Shown: positions 51,220 through 59,367, numbered from the stretch's first letter. The stretch: 64,000 nucleotides of DNA from Paludibacteraceae bacterium (GCA_017630395.1 JAGBVI010000001.1:186001-250000); one strand, 5' to 3'. The notes: generated by a model from the sequence alone, not told the origin. Program-made: numbers and translations.

Positions 51220-52752
51220 TTAGTCAACAAGCTTAATGATTGAATAACGCTCACCATTAAGAACCTGCAACATGAAGTCAGCAGGAGTCTTACCTGAGAG
51301 AATCTGCTCAAACATACCAGGCTTACAACCGCCAACAAGAACTGCACCGTGCTGATGCTGAGTTACAGGAAGATTACCGTAATCACGCTGTGCTGCATTC
51401 CAGAATACCAACTTAGGTACTCGATACCCTGCACAAGAATACATAGTTCTGATACGCTCATACGCTGTTACATCATTACCACCATATACACAAGCATCAA
51501 ACTGCATATCAGAGATAATCACGATTGCTTCAGGCATCTCCTCAGCAGGAAGCTTATGCTTCTTTGCTGCATTGAGTACCAACTCAAAGGTTGCAATTAG
51601 ATTTGTAGAACCACCCCAAGGAGCAGAAGCAATATGATTTACCTTCTTCCCAACACTCCACTTATCATCAAATTCGATGAGATGAGGGTTAGACTCAAAG
51701 GTAATGAACTTATTCTTGAACACTCCCTTGTTATGCTCAGACACATACATACCAAGCGAGATTGCCACACCAATAGGCTTAGGATTATCACCCCAAGTCA
51801 TTGAACCTGAAGTATCTACCACTGCAAGCCAATTCTTATGTGCTGCATCTCCAAAGTAATCAGGGAGGGAACGCCACATGTTGTCAAGCTGCTTCTCATC
51901 ATTCTTATGTAAAGAATAGTCAAAGAACTTATTGACAATCTCATAAGGATAGAGGGTCTTGACATTCACCTTTGCATCCTTGCAGTTAGTATCTCCACGC
52001 TCAATAGCCTTGGAAACTGCATCAATATGAGCACGATAACGCTCACCGTCCTTCTCATGGAAGCACTTACGATACTTCATGTTGGCGTTAGAAGGAACTT
52101 CGTTATAGTCAAAGGTGTAATCCTTGTTCGTAAGATAAGTCTCAAGAATATTGATACGCTTACGAAGCATGGAAAGCGTCTTACGGTAATGCTTTTCAGT
52201 CACTCTCAACTCCTTGCACAACATCTTACCATAAAGGCGAGTGCGCTTAGAAGAAGCATTTACGGAAGGAAGCCACTTAGCCATAATTGAGATAGGCTTG
52301 TCAGACTTATAGTTAGTAATGTCTGACTTCAACTGCTCAACAATGAACTGAATAATCTGCTTGTCAAGGTCATCATGAACTCCAAACAAACAGAACAAAT
52401 CATCCCATCGTCCATAAGTGGGAATGTGAGAGATGATGTTAGAGTTAATAAAAATCTTTGGGTCAAGTGTGGCTACCTCGTGGATACCCTTACGGAATAC
52501 CTCACGCTCACCCTGTCCACCGTTGCCACGCACATCACGAAGATAGAACAAACAACGAACTGTGGACAACTTGTCCTCTAACCATGCGCTCCGAACCATA
52601 GTACGAATCCCATTAGGATTCTTACGATAAGAAGCACCCTTAGCGAATAAATCAAGTACAGAGTTCAACGTACTCTTCCAAGCAGCCATGCCGTTTGTAG
52701 TCTCCGTCAAATTATCCGTCTCCTTGATTGCATCAAATAATGCGTTACCCAT
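51220..52752 (-). CDS. DUF2828 protein (Ro60/TROVE-like with vWA domain)
   Basis: 510 aa. LRDVRGNGGQGERE at 71-84 and a helical-repeat body as in DUF2828/TROVE proteins, then a vWA domain with MIDAS motif AVVDTSGSM (310-318), T at about 383 in WGGSTN and D in IVIISDMQFD. Ro60-type proteins form rings that bind misfolded RNA and Y RNAs. Its position inside the tRNA array, in a genome with RtcB, suggests RNA quality control; that link is inference. Confidence 0.88.
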   Translation of the reverse strand: MGNALFDAIKETDNLTETTNGMAAWKSTLNSVLDLFAKGASYRKNPNGIRTMVRSAWLEDKLSTVRCLFYLRDVRGNGGQGEREVFRKGIHEVATLDPKIFINSNIISHIPTYGRWDDLFCLFGVHDDLDKQIIQFIVEQLKSDITNYKSDKPISIMAKWLPSVNASSKRTRLYGKMLCKELRVTEKHYRKTLSMLRKRINILETYLTNKDYTFDYNEVPSNANMKYRKCFHEKDGERYRAHIDAVSKAIERGDTNCKDAKVNVKTLYPYEIVNKFFDYSLHKNDEKQLDNMWRSLPDYFGDAAHKNWLAVVDTSGSMTWGDNPKPIGVAISLGMYVSEHNKGVFKNKFITFESNPHLIEFDDKWSVGKKVNHIASAPWGGSTNLIATFELVLNAAKKHKLPAEEMPEAIVIISDMQFDACVYGGNDVTAYERIRTMYSCAGYRVPKLVFWNAAQRDYGNLPVTQHQHGAVLVGGCKPGMFEQILSGKTPADFMLQVLNGERYSIIKLVD

Positions 52753-52798
52753 AATTATTTCTTTCTATGTTTATTGTTAATAAAAATGGTCAATTCAT

Positions 52799-52920
52799 TC
52801 GCCCTTGTCAGGATAATTCTTTATATTTGAACAAGTCACTTATTTCTCCACGTTTTATAACCCAAATATAATGTGATTAGATTTGCTGAACGTGACTTTT
52901 ATTAGGAATTATCCTAACAA
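52799..52920 (-). ncRNA. Structured RNA with element copy c
   Basis: Outer inverted repeat CCTTGTTAGGATAATTC/GAATTATCCTGACAAGG encloses the closing stem AAGTCAC/GTGACTT (52832-52900) followed by GTTCAGCAAATC. No T-arm or D-arm inside. Lies between the DUF2828 gene and the permuted tRNA-Thr. Confidence 0.55.
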
Positions 52921-52935
52921 GGATGAATGAATTAA

Positions 52936-53078
52936 CAAGACCCATTATTATTACATTTTTACTGCGCTCTACCCAACTGAGCTACTCCCATCATTGGGGA
53001 CAGGAGGCAGGACTCGAACCTGCGACATCAGGCTTACAAGGCTATGTTATAATTGAATGGTTTGCTGTGTGGGTCTTT
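52936..53078 (-). tRNA. Circularly permuted tRNA-Thr(TGT), in element copy d
   Basis: Between a closing stem AAGACCC/GGGTCTT (followed by ACACAGCAAACC) the tRNA 3' half comes first (GCCTTGTAAGCCTGATGTC, T-arm GCAGG-TTCGAGT-CCTGC, acceptor CTCCTGT), then CCCCAATG, then the 5' half (acceptor ATGGGAG, TA, D-arm GCTC-AGTTGGGTA-GAGC, GCAG). Joining the 5' to the 3' half gives a perfect arm CAGGC-CTTGTAA-GCCTG. The linear order gives no tRNA. Acceptor pairing includes two G-T wobbles. Confidence 0.65.
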
Positions 53079-53082
53079 ATAA

Positions 53083-53167
53083 TGGGAGGGGGTGGATTCG
53101 AACCACCGTTCGGCTTTACCCGACGAAATTTACAGTCTCGCTCCTTCAGCCACTCGGACACCCGCCC
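53083..53167 (-). tRNA. tRNA-Tyr(GTA)
   Basis: Class II; anticodon arm CGAGA-CTGTAAA-TTTCG; acceptor GGGCGGG/CCCTCCC. Confidence 0.92.
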
Positions 53168-53377
53168 AATTTGAAAGTTTTTGAACAGAACTCTCTAAAC
53201 TGTTATGTACCATTCTCCATAAACAGGATAAATTTTGATAAATGTAATAACCTCATCTAAGGTTAAATTTATCTGGGTTGTACACAAACCCTCTACACTC
53301 TGGATAAGTTACCTTACCATCAAGTGCTACTTTTATCGCATTTAGATTAGCACGAAATAAATGCAATGATTGCAAGA

Positions 53378-53449
53378 CAAGGCATAGGGGAATTGAACCC
53401 CTGTTTAGGGAATGAAAATCCCTTGTCCTAACCACTAGACGAATGCCTC
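53378..53449 (-). tRNA. tRNA-Glu(TTC)
   Basis: Anticodon arm AGGGA-TTTTCAT-TCCCT; D-arm GTCTAGTGGTTAGGAC typical of Glu. Confidence 0.93.
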
Positions 53450-53527
53450 ATGTGTTTTAACATCGCTGTCAATTTACTTGTCAAGAACTCTCAGTGTTCT
53501 TGGTTATCCGTGACGGACAACAAACAT

Positions 53528-53556
53528 ATTATACATCAGTTCTATTACTTTGTCAA
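53528..53556 (-). promoter_or_regulatory. Promoter upstream of tRNA-Glu
   Basis: TTGACA, 17-bp spacer with AGAACTGATG, TATAAT. Confidence 0.75.
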
Positions 53557-53564
53557 GAACTTTT

Positions 53565-54032
53565 TTATCGTTTATTGAAAAATGGAATACCAGCGATGTC
53601 TCCATTCTTATCAATGAGAACGACTTTACCCATCTGTTTTGCTTTTTCTACAAGAGAACGAATCGTATATTCGTTGAATGTTTCTCCGTTGAAAGGAAGA
53701 CCAAGTGCTTCGTTTACCCAATGCTTAAATCGGTCAACCACTTCTTTTCTCTGTTCTGAGGTAATCTCATCATCCTCATCAATTTCGCCAAGATAGTAAA
53801 GATAAGTCTCAGGAGATGCACCATCATGAAGATTCCAAGTCATTTCATCCCTATACATGTAACAATCATTTACGAGTTGTTTGAAATCACTGTATTCAAT
53901 TTCATGCTCATCATCTTCTATTAATCTGAATAAAAAGTTTACAAACTTTTCATCACTACGAGACGTAAACTTACCCTCTGCGACATCATTGAAGAAGTCT
54001 TCTGCGTTCCATTTTTTAATCAAAACTGACAT
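53565..54032 (-). CDS. Hypothetical protein, 155 aa
   Basis: Unrecognised, acidic, helical (DEKFVNFLFRLIEDDEHEIE); C-terminal VVLIDKNGDIAGIPFF. Lies among tRNA genes. Confidence 0.7.
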   Translation of the reverse strand: MSVLIKKWNAEDFFNDVAEGKFTSRSDEKFVNFLFRLIEDDEHEIEYSDFKQLVNDCYMYRDEMTWNLHDGASPETYLYYLGEIDEDDEITSEQRKEVVDRFKHWVNEALGLPFNGETFNEYTIRSLVEKAKQMGKVVLIDKNGDIAGIPFFNKR

Positions 54033-54052
54033 AACGAGATTATTTATAGTAG

Positions 54053-54126
54053 TAGCGGGGATAGGACTCGAACCTATGACTTTCCGAATATGAATCGGAC
54101 GTTCTAACCAACTGAACTACCCAGCC
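54053..54126 (-). tRNA. tRNA with CAT anticodon (Met or Ile2)
   Basis: Anticodon arm TCCGA-TTCATAT-TCGGA; acceptor GGCTGGG/CCCCGCT with one mismatch. Confidence 0.85.
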
Positions 54127-54301
54127 GTTGTGTGGGTAGATGAACTACCCAGCCATTTTGATACCGATAACATGTTTCTCATTACACCATACCCACGACC
54201 GTTTAGTAGCTACTCTAAGTCTTAACAGGCACAGGGAATCTCACCCCAAACTTCACCGATACTAGCAGAAATTTTGCGCTAAGGATTTCTGCAAACCTTA
54301 A
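54127..54301 (-). other. Non-coding spacer with partial tRNA duplication
   Basis: 54140-54155 repeats the first 14 nt of the upstream tRNA (GGCTGGGTAGTTCA); the rest has hairpins but no tRNA or ORF. Confidence 0.5.
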
Positions 54302-54373
54302 TCAGGGAGGCGAGACTCGAACTCGCAACCACTTGAACCCAAATCAAGCATTCTACCATTGAACTACACCCTG
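54302..54373 (-). tRNA. tRNA-Pro(TGG)
   Basis: Anticodon arm CTTGA-TTTGGGT-TCAAG; acceptor CAGGGTG/CTCCCTG. Confidence 0.92.
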
Positions 54374-54375
54374 AA

Positions 54376-54820
54376 TTATGGTTCTCACTACCACTCGGAG
54401 AACACCTAAGCCTGTACACAACTTAGGTACATTATGGATGATGAACATCTTCAAACATCCGCTTTTGAGCATGTGTGACTCTTGCACAGGCAGCACGTTG
54501 TCTACCTCGTTTTATAAGACGATGCACATCTTCGTCTCCGTGGATACACATTTATTGTCTTCGCACCTGCATCTCATTATCTAAGCCTGATAATGCCAAT
54601 CATGAACTTTTGATTGCTATCGTACACCCTATTCAGGTGAGGACTTGGTGCAGCATCTCATGTTTAACTTCCGTGAGAAGAATGATAGTTTTACTACTGC
54701 TATACTATCCAAACAGGGAAACTCAGGTATTACCAACCAAGGTTACTTCTTACTGCGAACCTCACAAACAGTCTACTCATTACTTTTCCAGTGCTTATCT
54801 CTTGAATTTCATAAGTGGAA
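54376..54820 (-). other. Hairpin-rich non-coding spacer
   Basis: About 445 nt without a credible ORF. Several strong hairpins, e.g. ACCTAAG/CTTAGGT, GGATGTTTG/..CATCC and GACGAAGATGTGCATCGTC. Possible structured RNA or processing spacer. Confidence 0.45.
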
Positions 54821-54894
54821 TACCCACGGACAGATTCGAACTGCCGACATTTTGTGTGTAAGACAAACGCTACTACCAACTGAGCTACATGGGC
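54821..54894 (-). tRNA. tRNA-Val(TAC)
   Basis: Anticodon arm TTTGT-CTTACAC-ACAAA; acceptor GCCCATG/CGTGGGT. Confidence 0.92.
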
Positions 54895-55488
54895 TTATGC
54901 TTTTGATGGAGATTTTCTTTTCGGACGGTCAATCTCTAACCGTTCACACCACCTTGAGATTTGTGTATGTGATACTCCGTATTTCTTACCTACCTTAGTT
55001 ATAGGCATGGTTTCAACCGCATGTCTCAATTCATCCTTTGATGGAATTTTTGACATCTGCTCTTGGTATTTATTAAAACACTCATTAGAACAGAATGTTT
55101 TATGAAACTTTGGTAAAACTTTTTGGCAGACAGGGCAGAACTTCACAGGCATAGCCTTTAAGGGCTGTTTCCATTCATTTTCAGAGTTGTAATAATAATC
55201 TTTCCAACTTTCACCGTATAATTCCTTTATTGATTTCATTTCTTCAACCGCTAAAAAATTACAATGTGCTTTTCTATGACAGTTTGGACACAATGGTGTT
55301 AAGTTATCTAATTCATCACTCCCTCCGTCTTTTCTTGGAGTAATGTGGTGTATGTCAAGTGGAGCTTCATTCCATCCGCACACACAACACTTTACTTTCA
55401 TCCTAGATAAGATTTTACCTACTGTTCGTGATGATAAATCTAACAGTGTAACTTCATCTCTAGGTTTTCCTTTGAACTTCTTACTCAT
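54895..55488 (-). CDS. HNH endonuclease
   Basis: 197 aa from MSKKFKGKPRDE. HNH core: CCVCGWN...LDIHHITPRKDGGSDELDNLTPLCPNCHRKAH, with a second C-pair finger later (CPVCQKV...CSNEC) and a C-terminal HTH-like segment (ITKVGKKYGVSHTQISRWCERL). Probably a free-standing homing endonuclease in the tRNA array; its stop abuts tRNA-Val. Confidence 0.9.
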   Translation of the reverse strand: MSKKFKGKPRDEVTLLDLSSRTVGKILSRMKVKCCVCGWNEAPLDIHHITPRKDGGSDELDNLTPLCPNCHRKAHCNFLAVEEMKSIKELYGESWKDYYYNSENEWKQPLKAMPVKFCPVCQKVLPKFHKTFCSNECFNKYQEQMSKIPSKDELRHAVETMPITKVGKKYGVSHTQISRWCERLEIDRPKRKSPSKA

Positions 55489-55569
55489 ACATGTATTATT
55501 TATCACACTTTCGTTTAGTAGGTGTGAATAACCTGTTCATGTATATATTATATCATAGTTCTATTCACT

Positions 55570-55645
55570 TGGGAAGAAAAATTATCAAACTGAATATCTC
55601 AGGATTTGAACCCGACCTTAAGCCATGCTATACATATATTGCTCT
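55570..55645 (-). tRNA. tRNA-like, anticodon unresolved
   Basis: Acceptor GAATATT/GATATTC, D-arm GCTC-AGTGGA-GAGC and T-arm TCGGG-TTCAAAT-CCTGA are good; the anticodon arm (AATATATGTATAGCATGGC) has no canonical 5-bp stem with 7-nt loop. Confidence 0.4.
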
Positions 55646-55765
55646 CCACTGAGCTTAATATTCTTCTTGAATTAGTTTGCAACTCTAATTTGCAAGTTTG
55701 ATTCTCAATACATTATTCATTATCGCCCTAGAAATGATAACGATAACAAATTGAAGAAAATTTTA

Positions 55766-55839
55766 CAAGGCACTCATTTTTATGAACAGATTATAAGTCT
55801 GCGGCTTTTCAAGCACTATTGATTGCTGTATGTGCCTTT
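55766..55839 (-). ncRNA. Covarying AAG-stem/CAGCAA element, copy e
   Basis: Closing stem AAGGCAC/GTGCCTT with ATACAGCAATC; inside, only an arm GCAGA-CTTATAA-TCTGT (anticodon TAT if tRNA) and a short TCAT/ATGA hairpin. Not a normal tRNA. Confidence 0.5.
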
Positions 55840-55843
55840 GGAA

Positions 55844-55918
55844 TAGTCCTGATTGGGCTTGAACCAACGACCTTTCCCTTATCAGGGGAACGCTCATAAC
55901 CAACTGAGCTACAGGACT
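55844..55918 (-). tRNA. tRNA-Ile(GAT)
   Basis: Anticodon arm TTCCC-CTGATAA-GGGAA; acceptor AGTCCTG/CAGGACT. Confidence 0.92.
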
Positions 55919-55934
55919 ATGTTATTATTCATAA

Positions 55935-56009
55935 TGCCCCACCTAGGACTTGAACCTAGAACCTAATCATTAAGAGTGATTTGCTACTAACCGATTGAGC
56001 TAGTGAGGC
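55935..56009 (-). tRNA. tRNA-Lys(CTT)
   Basis: Anticodon arm AATCA-CTCTTAA-TGATT; acceptor GCCTCAC/GTGGGGC. Confidence 0.9.
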
Positions 56010-56010
56010 T

Positions 56011-56487
56011 TTATAATTTATTGACATCAAGTAATCCATAATGAGCTTCTCTATGACAGTTTGCACATAAAAGAACACATTTAGAAACTTCATCATTTAT
56101 AGTTTCCATTGAAAGTTGACCAAGCGTTGCTACATTCAATGCAAAACTTTTTTCATCAGGGTTTTTATGATGAAATTCCAATGCTTGAGTACAACGGTTG
56201 TAACCACATGCCATACATTTACCGCCAAACTTTGTATCAATTATTTGTTGTTTACGTTCTCTTGCACGATTACGATTGCTTACATTTATTCGCTTATTTC
56301 TTTTTATGCGAAGAAACTCTTTTTCTTCCTCCGTATAATCTTTTGCATTGAAAGGTCTATGATTAGTTTTCAATCCATACTTTCCTAACCAATGACGAAC
56401 CGCACTATAACTTTTATCAAGTTCTTTACAGATGTCACGGATAGAAAAATTCTTGTCAATTAATTTTTGTAATTCTTCTCGTTCCAC
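56011..56487 (-). CDS. HNH endonuclease with N-terminal HTH
   Basis: 158 aa. N-terminal helix-turn-helix (FSIRDICKELDKSYSAVRHW), C-terminal HNH: CMACGYNRCTQALEFHHKNPDEK...CVLLCANCHREAHYG. Free-standing homing-type enzyme; its stop abuts tRNA-Lys(CTT). Confidence 0.9.
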   Translation of the reverse strand: MEREELQKLIDKNFSIRDICKELDKSYSAVRHWLGKYGLKTNHRPFNAKDYTEEEKEFLRIKRNKRINVSNRNRARERKQQIIDTKFGGKCMACGYNRCTQALEFHHKNPDEKSFALNVATLGQLSMETINDEVSKCVLLCANCHREAHYGLLDVNKL

Positions 56488-56540
56488 ATCTTTATTTAGT
56501 TCACTTTACAAATAAAGAAGAGATTTTATTACTGATTTAG

Positions 56541-56614
56541 TGGTAAAGGGTGGAATCGAACCACCGACACCAACATTTTCAGTGTTGTGCTACTACCGAC
56601 TGAGCTACTTTACC
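56541..56614 (-). tRNA. tRNA-Phe(GAA)
   Basis: Anticodon arm CAACA-CTGAAAA-TGTTG; acceptor GGTAAAG/CTTTACC. Confidence 0.93.
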
Positions 56615-56619
56615 AATTA

Positions 56620-56693
56620 TAGGACCGCACAGACTTGAACTGTGAACCTAAGGATTATGAGTCCTCCGCTCTAACCGATTGAGCTACAATCCC
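56620..56693 (-). tRNA. tRNA with CAT anticodon (Met or Ile2)
   Basis: Anticodon arm AGGA-CTCATAA-TCCT; acceptor GGGATTG/CGGTCCT with wobbles. Confidence 0.88.
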
Positions 56694-56702
56694 ATATAAA
56701 AA

Positions 56703-56776
56703 TAGGTGTGGTGGGACTTGAACCCACGACTAATCGCTTAAAAGGCGACTACTCTGACCATCTGAGTTACACACCC
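56703..56776 (-). tRNA. tRNA-Lys(TTT)
   Basis: Loop CTTTTAA in stem TCGC/GCGA; acceptor GGGTGTG/CACACCT. Confidence 0.92.
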
Positions 56777-56918
56777 TTTTGCGAGAATGATTATCCGTCA
56801 ATAACACCTCGTTATCAACCATCGCTCATTCTCTATTTTACGATGATGAACATACTCCATTTGAGAACACCCCATGTTAGTTCGCGTGAATGCGTGGACA
56901 GTTCATGATAGATTAGAG

Positions 56919-57002
56919 CGTCCTCGGTAGGATTCGAACCTACAATGTGCTTTCGCACGGCAGATTAGAAGTCTGCTCCAGTATCCATTGTGGCACGAGG
57001 AC
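56919..57002 (-). tRNA. tRNA-Arg(TCT)
   Basis: Anticodon arm GCAGA-CTTCTAA-TCTGC; acceptor GTCCTCG/CGAGGAC; long variable region GTGCGAAAGCAC. Confidence 0.9.
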
Positions 57003-57007
57003 TTATG

Positions 57008-57142
57008 AGGTAATTGATAACCCACAATTACCAAAGGGTTTATGAAACTAAAATTGAAATTTAGTCAGGTCTCCCAATCTATCACCCGATAGCGAGAGAA
57101 AATTGGTAATTGATAACCCACAATTACCAAAGGGCTTATGAA
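57008..57142. repeat. Two direct repeats containing a hairpin
   Basis: A unit of about 38 nt starting GGTAATTGATAACCCACAAT occurs at 57008-57045 and 57104-57142 with one substitution; each folds as GGTAATTG/CAATTACC. Confidence 0.8.
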
Positions 57143-57193
57143 AGCAGAAAACAAAAAATATAAGTTTTCCCTTATCCACACACATGGACAAGA

Positions 57194-57264
57194 CAGGCTG
57201 ACAAGGACTCGAACCCTGATAAACGGTTTTGGAGACCGTCATTCTACCATTGAATTATCAGCCT
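57194..57264 (-). tRNA. tRNA-Trp(CCA)
   Basis: Anticodon arm ACGGT-CTCCAAA-ACCGT; acceptor AGGCTGA/TCAGCCT. Confidence 0.92.
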
Positions 57265-57498
57265 AAATTATTCCATAACCACGTCTCGTATGGATTTGAA
57301 TTGGGTGTAATTCTTTTTGAGCATGACGGTTTCTTCAAACTGACACTTACCGACAAACAGTCCTAGTTCGTTCTCTACTCATAGAGAACTTGTGAGACCT
57401 TATTACAGATGACAATCGTAATGGAGAAATGAATGCGAAAACCATCACGATAGAGCGGCAACATCCTGTGCAAAGACCTCGGATTGTCATGAAACAAA
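57265..57498 (-). other. Hairpin-rich non-coding spacer
   Basis: No ORF. Notable inverted repeats: ATGACAATC/GATTGTCAT enclosing about 65 nt, and GTTCTCT/AGAGAAC. Confidence 0.45.
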
Positions 57499-57570
57499 TA
57501 CCCCCAGACGGTAACGCTCCGTCTCCTTCGGTTTGGAAGACCGATTTGCTAACTTGTACAACATGAGGGC
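57499..57570 (-). tRNA. tRNA-Gly(TCC)
   Basis: Anticodon arm TCGGT-CTTCCAA-ACCGA; acceptor GCCCTCA/TGGGGGT. Confidence 0.9.
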
Positions 57571-57686
57571 AAATTTTGTAGTGGTATTATCCTGCCACTA
57601 CTCAGGTTAGAAAGGAGGAGCATCAACTCAATGCCCCAATGAACAAACAAATATCAGAACACCATTTTATGTCTGGTGAGACAGAG

Positions 57687-57772
57687 TACGGAAGAAAGGA
57701 CTCGAACCTTCACTGGATTTAATTCCAACAACGTCCTTAGCGTTGCGTGACTACCAATTCCACCACTTCCGC
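57687..57772 (-). tRNA. tRNA-Leu(AAG)
   Basis: Class II; anticodon arm CAACG-CTAAGGA-CGTTG; A34 would need deamination to inosine or reads CUU directly. Confidence 0.85.
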
Positions 57773-58130
57773 ATTAAGGGGTGGTTTCCCACCCCAACAA
57801 ATGATAGAAAGTTCAAAAATATGAATAACATACATGACATCAAATCGTAGGCGGCTTGCAATTCTGTCTTATCGCTTGCCATTTTACTGTTTGGTCAAAC
57901 TGTCATTCGGATACAACCCCTAGCCTCGTGTATCCCATAGGGTTTCACAACCTCCTATTGAGCAAGACAGTTTAATAAAAAACTGACAAAATAAGAAAAA
58001 CAATACCAACTTATTAAGTCCACCGTTGGAAGAAGCGCAGAACAACCTTTTAGCAGGAGGATGTAACCTATACTTTAATTAGTCATCAACAAAACCCATC
58101 ATAACAACTTTATCCAACATTATGACAGAA
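57773..58130. other. Non-coding spacer
   Basis: No ORF or tRNA found. GGGGTGG/CCACCCC hairpin near 57779-57797; otherwise no feature I can name. Confidence 0.5.
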
Positions 58131-58244
58131 AATCCATGAAAGGATTTGAACCTTCATCCCCCTACTCGCTCTTGCTTACTATCTTCGCTTTTCAGCGCCT
58201 TTTTCAGCTCACTTTTGAGTGTTTTACCATTAAACTACATGGAC
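58131..58244 (-). tRNA. tRNA-like with about 40-nt insertion in the anticodon loop
   Basis: Acceptor GTCCATG/CATGGAT, D-arm GTTT-AATGGTA-AAAC and T-arm GAAGG-TTCAAAT-CCTTT are good. Between them ACTC and GAGT could pair as the anticodon stem around about 48 nt, far more than a normal loop. Too short for a group I intron; identity unknown. Confidence 0.45.
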
Positions 58245-58519
58245 ACCTTCGACATCAGGTTAATTACTCCTTTTGTCTATTTTCATGAAAAAATTGTCGG
58301 AAGGATTGAAATCCCTACAATCCTTCGCTTAGGTAGTGATTCTCATTCACAGAGCGTCCCCTGCAAATTACCAGTCAGAGAACCGTTGCCTACCTGATAA
58401 TTCCTTATTTTCCTAGGTTGGAAAGGAACTAACAACCCAACCAAAAGCGAGTTATCGTAGTCGCTATAAACACGGCTCTTATTTTTTACTTCCTCAAGTC
58501 GTTGGAAATTTTGAGAACA
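58245..58519. other. Non-coding spacer
   Basis: No ORF supported; hairpin AGGATTGAAATCC near 58302. Nothing else recognised. Confidence 0.45.
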
Positions 58520-58599
58520 AAATGTAGGAAGGACTTGAACCTTCATGGGATTTCAACCCCACCCTTTAACGGCGCGTCTACCATTCCACCACTCACATT
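58520..58599 (-). tRNA. tRNA-Leu(TAA), second copy
   Basis: Class II; loop GTTAAAG closed by CGCC/GGTG; T-arm GAAGG-TTCAAGT-CCTTC. Weaker than the copy at 15421 (G32, one acceptor mismatch). Confidence 0.7.
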
Positions 58600-58682
58600 C
58601 ATTCTCTTATAAAATCAGATGGATAATTTTGTTATAATTTATAATTACACATCTGATTAGAATTGTTCAATGATTATAACGC

Positions 58683-58748
58683 TGATACATTCAGGAGTCG
58701 AACCTGACCATTGGATAGATTGCAGTCTATCGCCCTCCGATACGTCCC
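58683..58748 (-). tRNA. tRNA-Cys-like(GCA), reduced D-arm
   Basis: T-arm TCAGG-TTCGACT-CCTGA, anticodon arm ATAGA-CTGCAA-TCTAT with only 6 loop bases, acceptor GGGACGT/ATGTATC with wobbles and a mismatch, D region only CGGAGGGCG. Confidence 0.5.
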
Positions 58749-58847
58749 TCCCAAAGCGGGTACTTTCTTATCGGCATTACCTCATTATGAAGGGGTTTGC
58801 GACCCAAGGTATCGGCTACATACATAATGAGTTTGTTATTGAACGAA

Positions 58848-58919
58848 AGGTTCGGGTCGGATTTGAACCAACGCATGAGAGATTTGCAGTCACTTGCCTT
58901 ACCACTTGGCTACCGAACC
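58848..58919 (-). tRNA. tRNA-Cys(GCA)
   Basis: Anticodon arm AGTGA-CTGCAAA-TCTCT; acceptor GGTTCGG/CCGAACC. Confidence 0.9.
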
Positions 58920-58954
58920 ATTATTTCATTATCTCACATGAGAATACATTGTTC

Positions 58955-59225
58955 TCTCATTAGGGATTGAACCTACACATGATAACGACATATCTTAATC
59001 CTACCCCATATCCAGTAGTATAATGTGAATCGAACAACATGATTAAGATTATGAACATCCCATCCTGTCCCAACAGTTTGAGTGTACCCTCATGTGAGAT
59101 AATTTACAGTTTTGGTTCTCATGAGTGTGAAGAGTTCCTGTTATCACAATCAGTAGCTGTTGCTAATCTCTGTGTTCCTGTTATTCTCTTCATACTCATG
59201 AGAACTTTGATTTAGTAAAGTCTTA
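58955..59225. other. Possible tRNA 3'-half remnant and long hairpin
   Basis: 58965-58985 carries a T-arm-like GTAGG-TTCAATC-CCTA, but no matching 5' half. 59128-59208 is a long imperfect inverted repeat with arms TTCTCATGAG(T)GTGAAGAG and CTCTTCATACTCATGAGAA. Confidence 0.45.
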
Positions 59226-59340
59226 TGGAAAATAAGCGGTAACATCATGTCAAGCCCACGACCTGGGCAACCCTTTAGTCCCTAGGGAGTAGCATCATGT
59301 TCTTCACCGAAGAACCCTATAGCCCTCCCATTTTATTTCC
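59226..59340. ncRNA. Structured element, GGAAAATAA-closed
   Basis: Outer inverted repeat GGAAAATAA/TTTATTTCC encloses two ATCATGTT/C-type segments and a CCCTAGGG hairpin. No ORF. Confidence 0.4.
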
Positions 59341-59367
59341 AAGTCAGACTTACCAAAGTCTTGTGTG

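Noticed and set aside
54127-54301. Cobalamin-riboswitch-like segment GGTGAGATTCCCTGTGCCTG
   Set aside because: The conserved downstream GCCACTG-type box is missing and no transporter or B12 gene follows.
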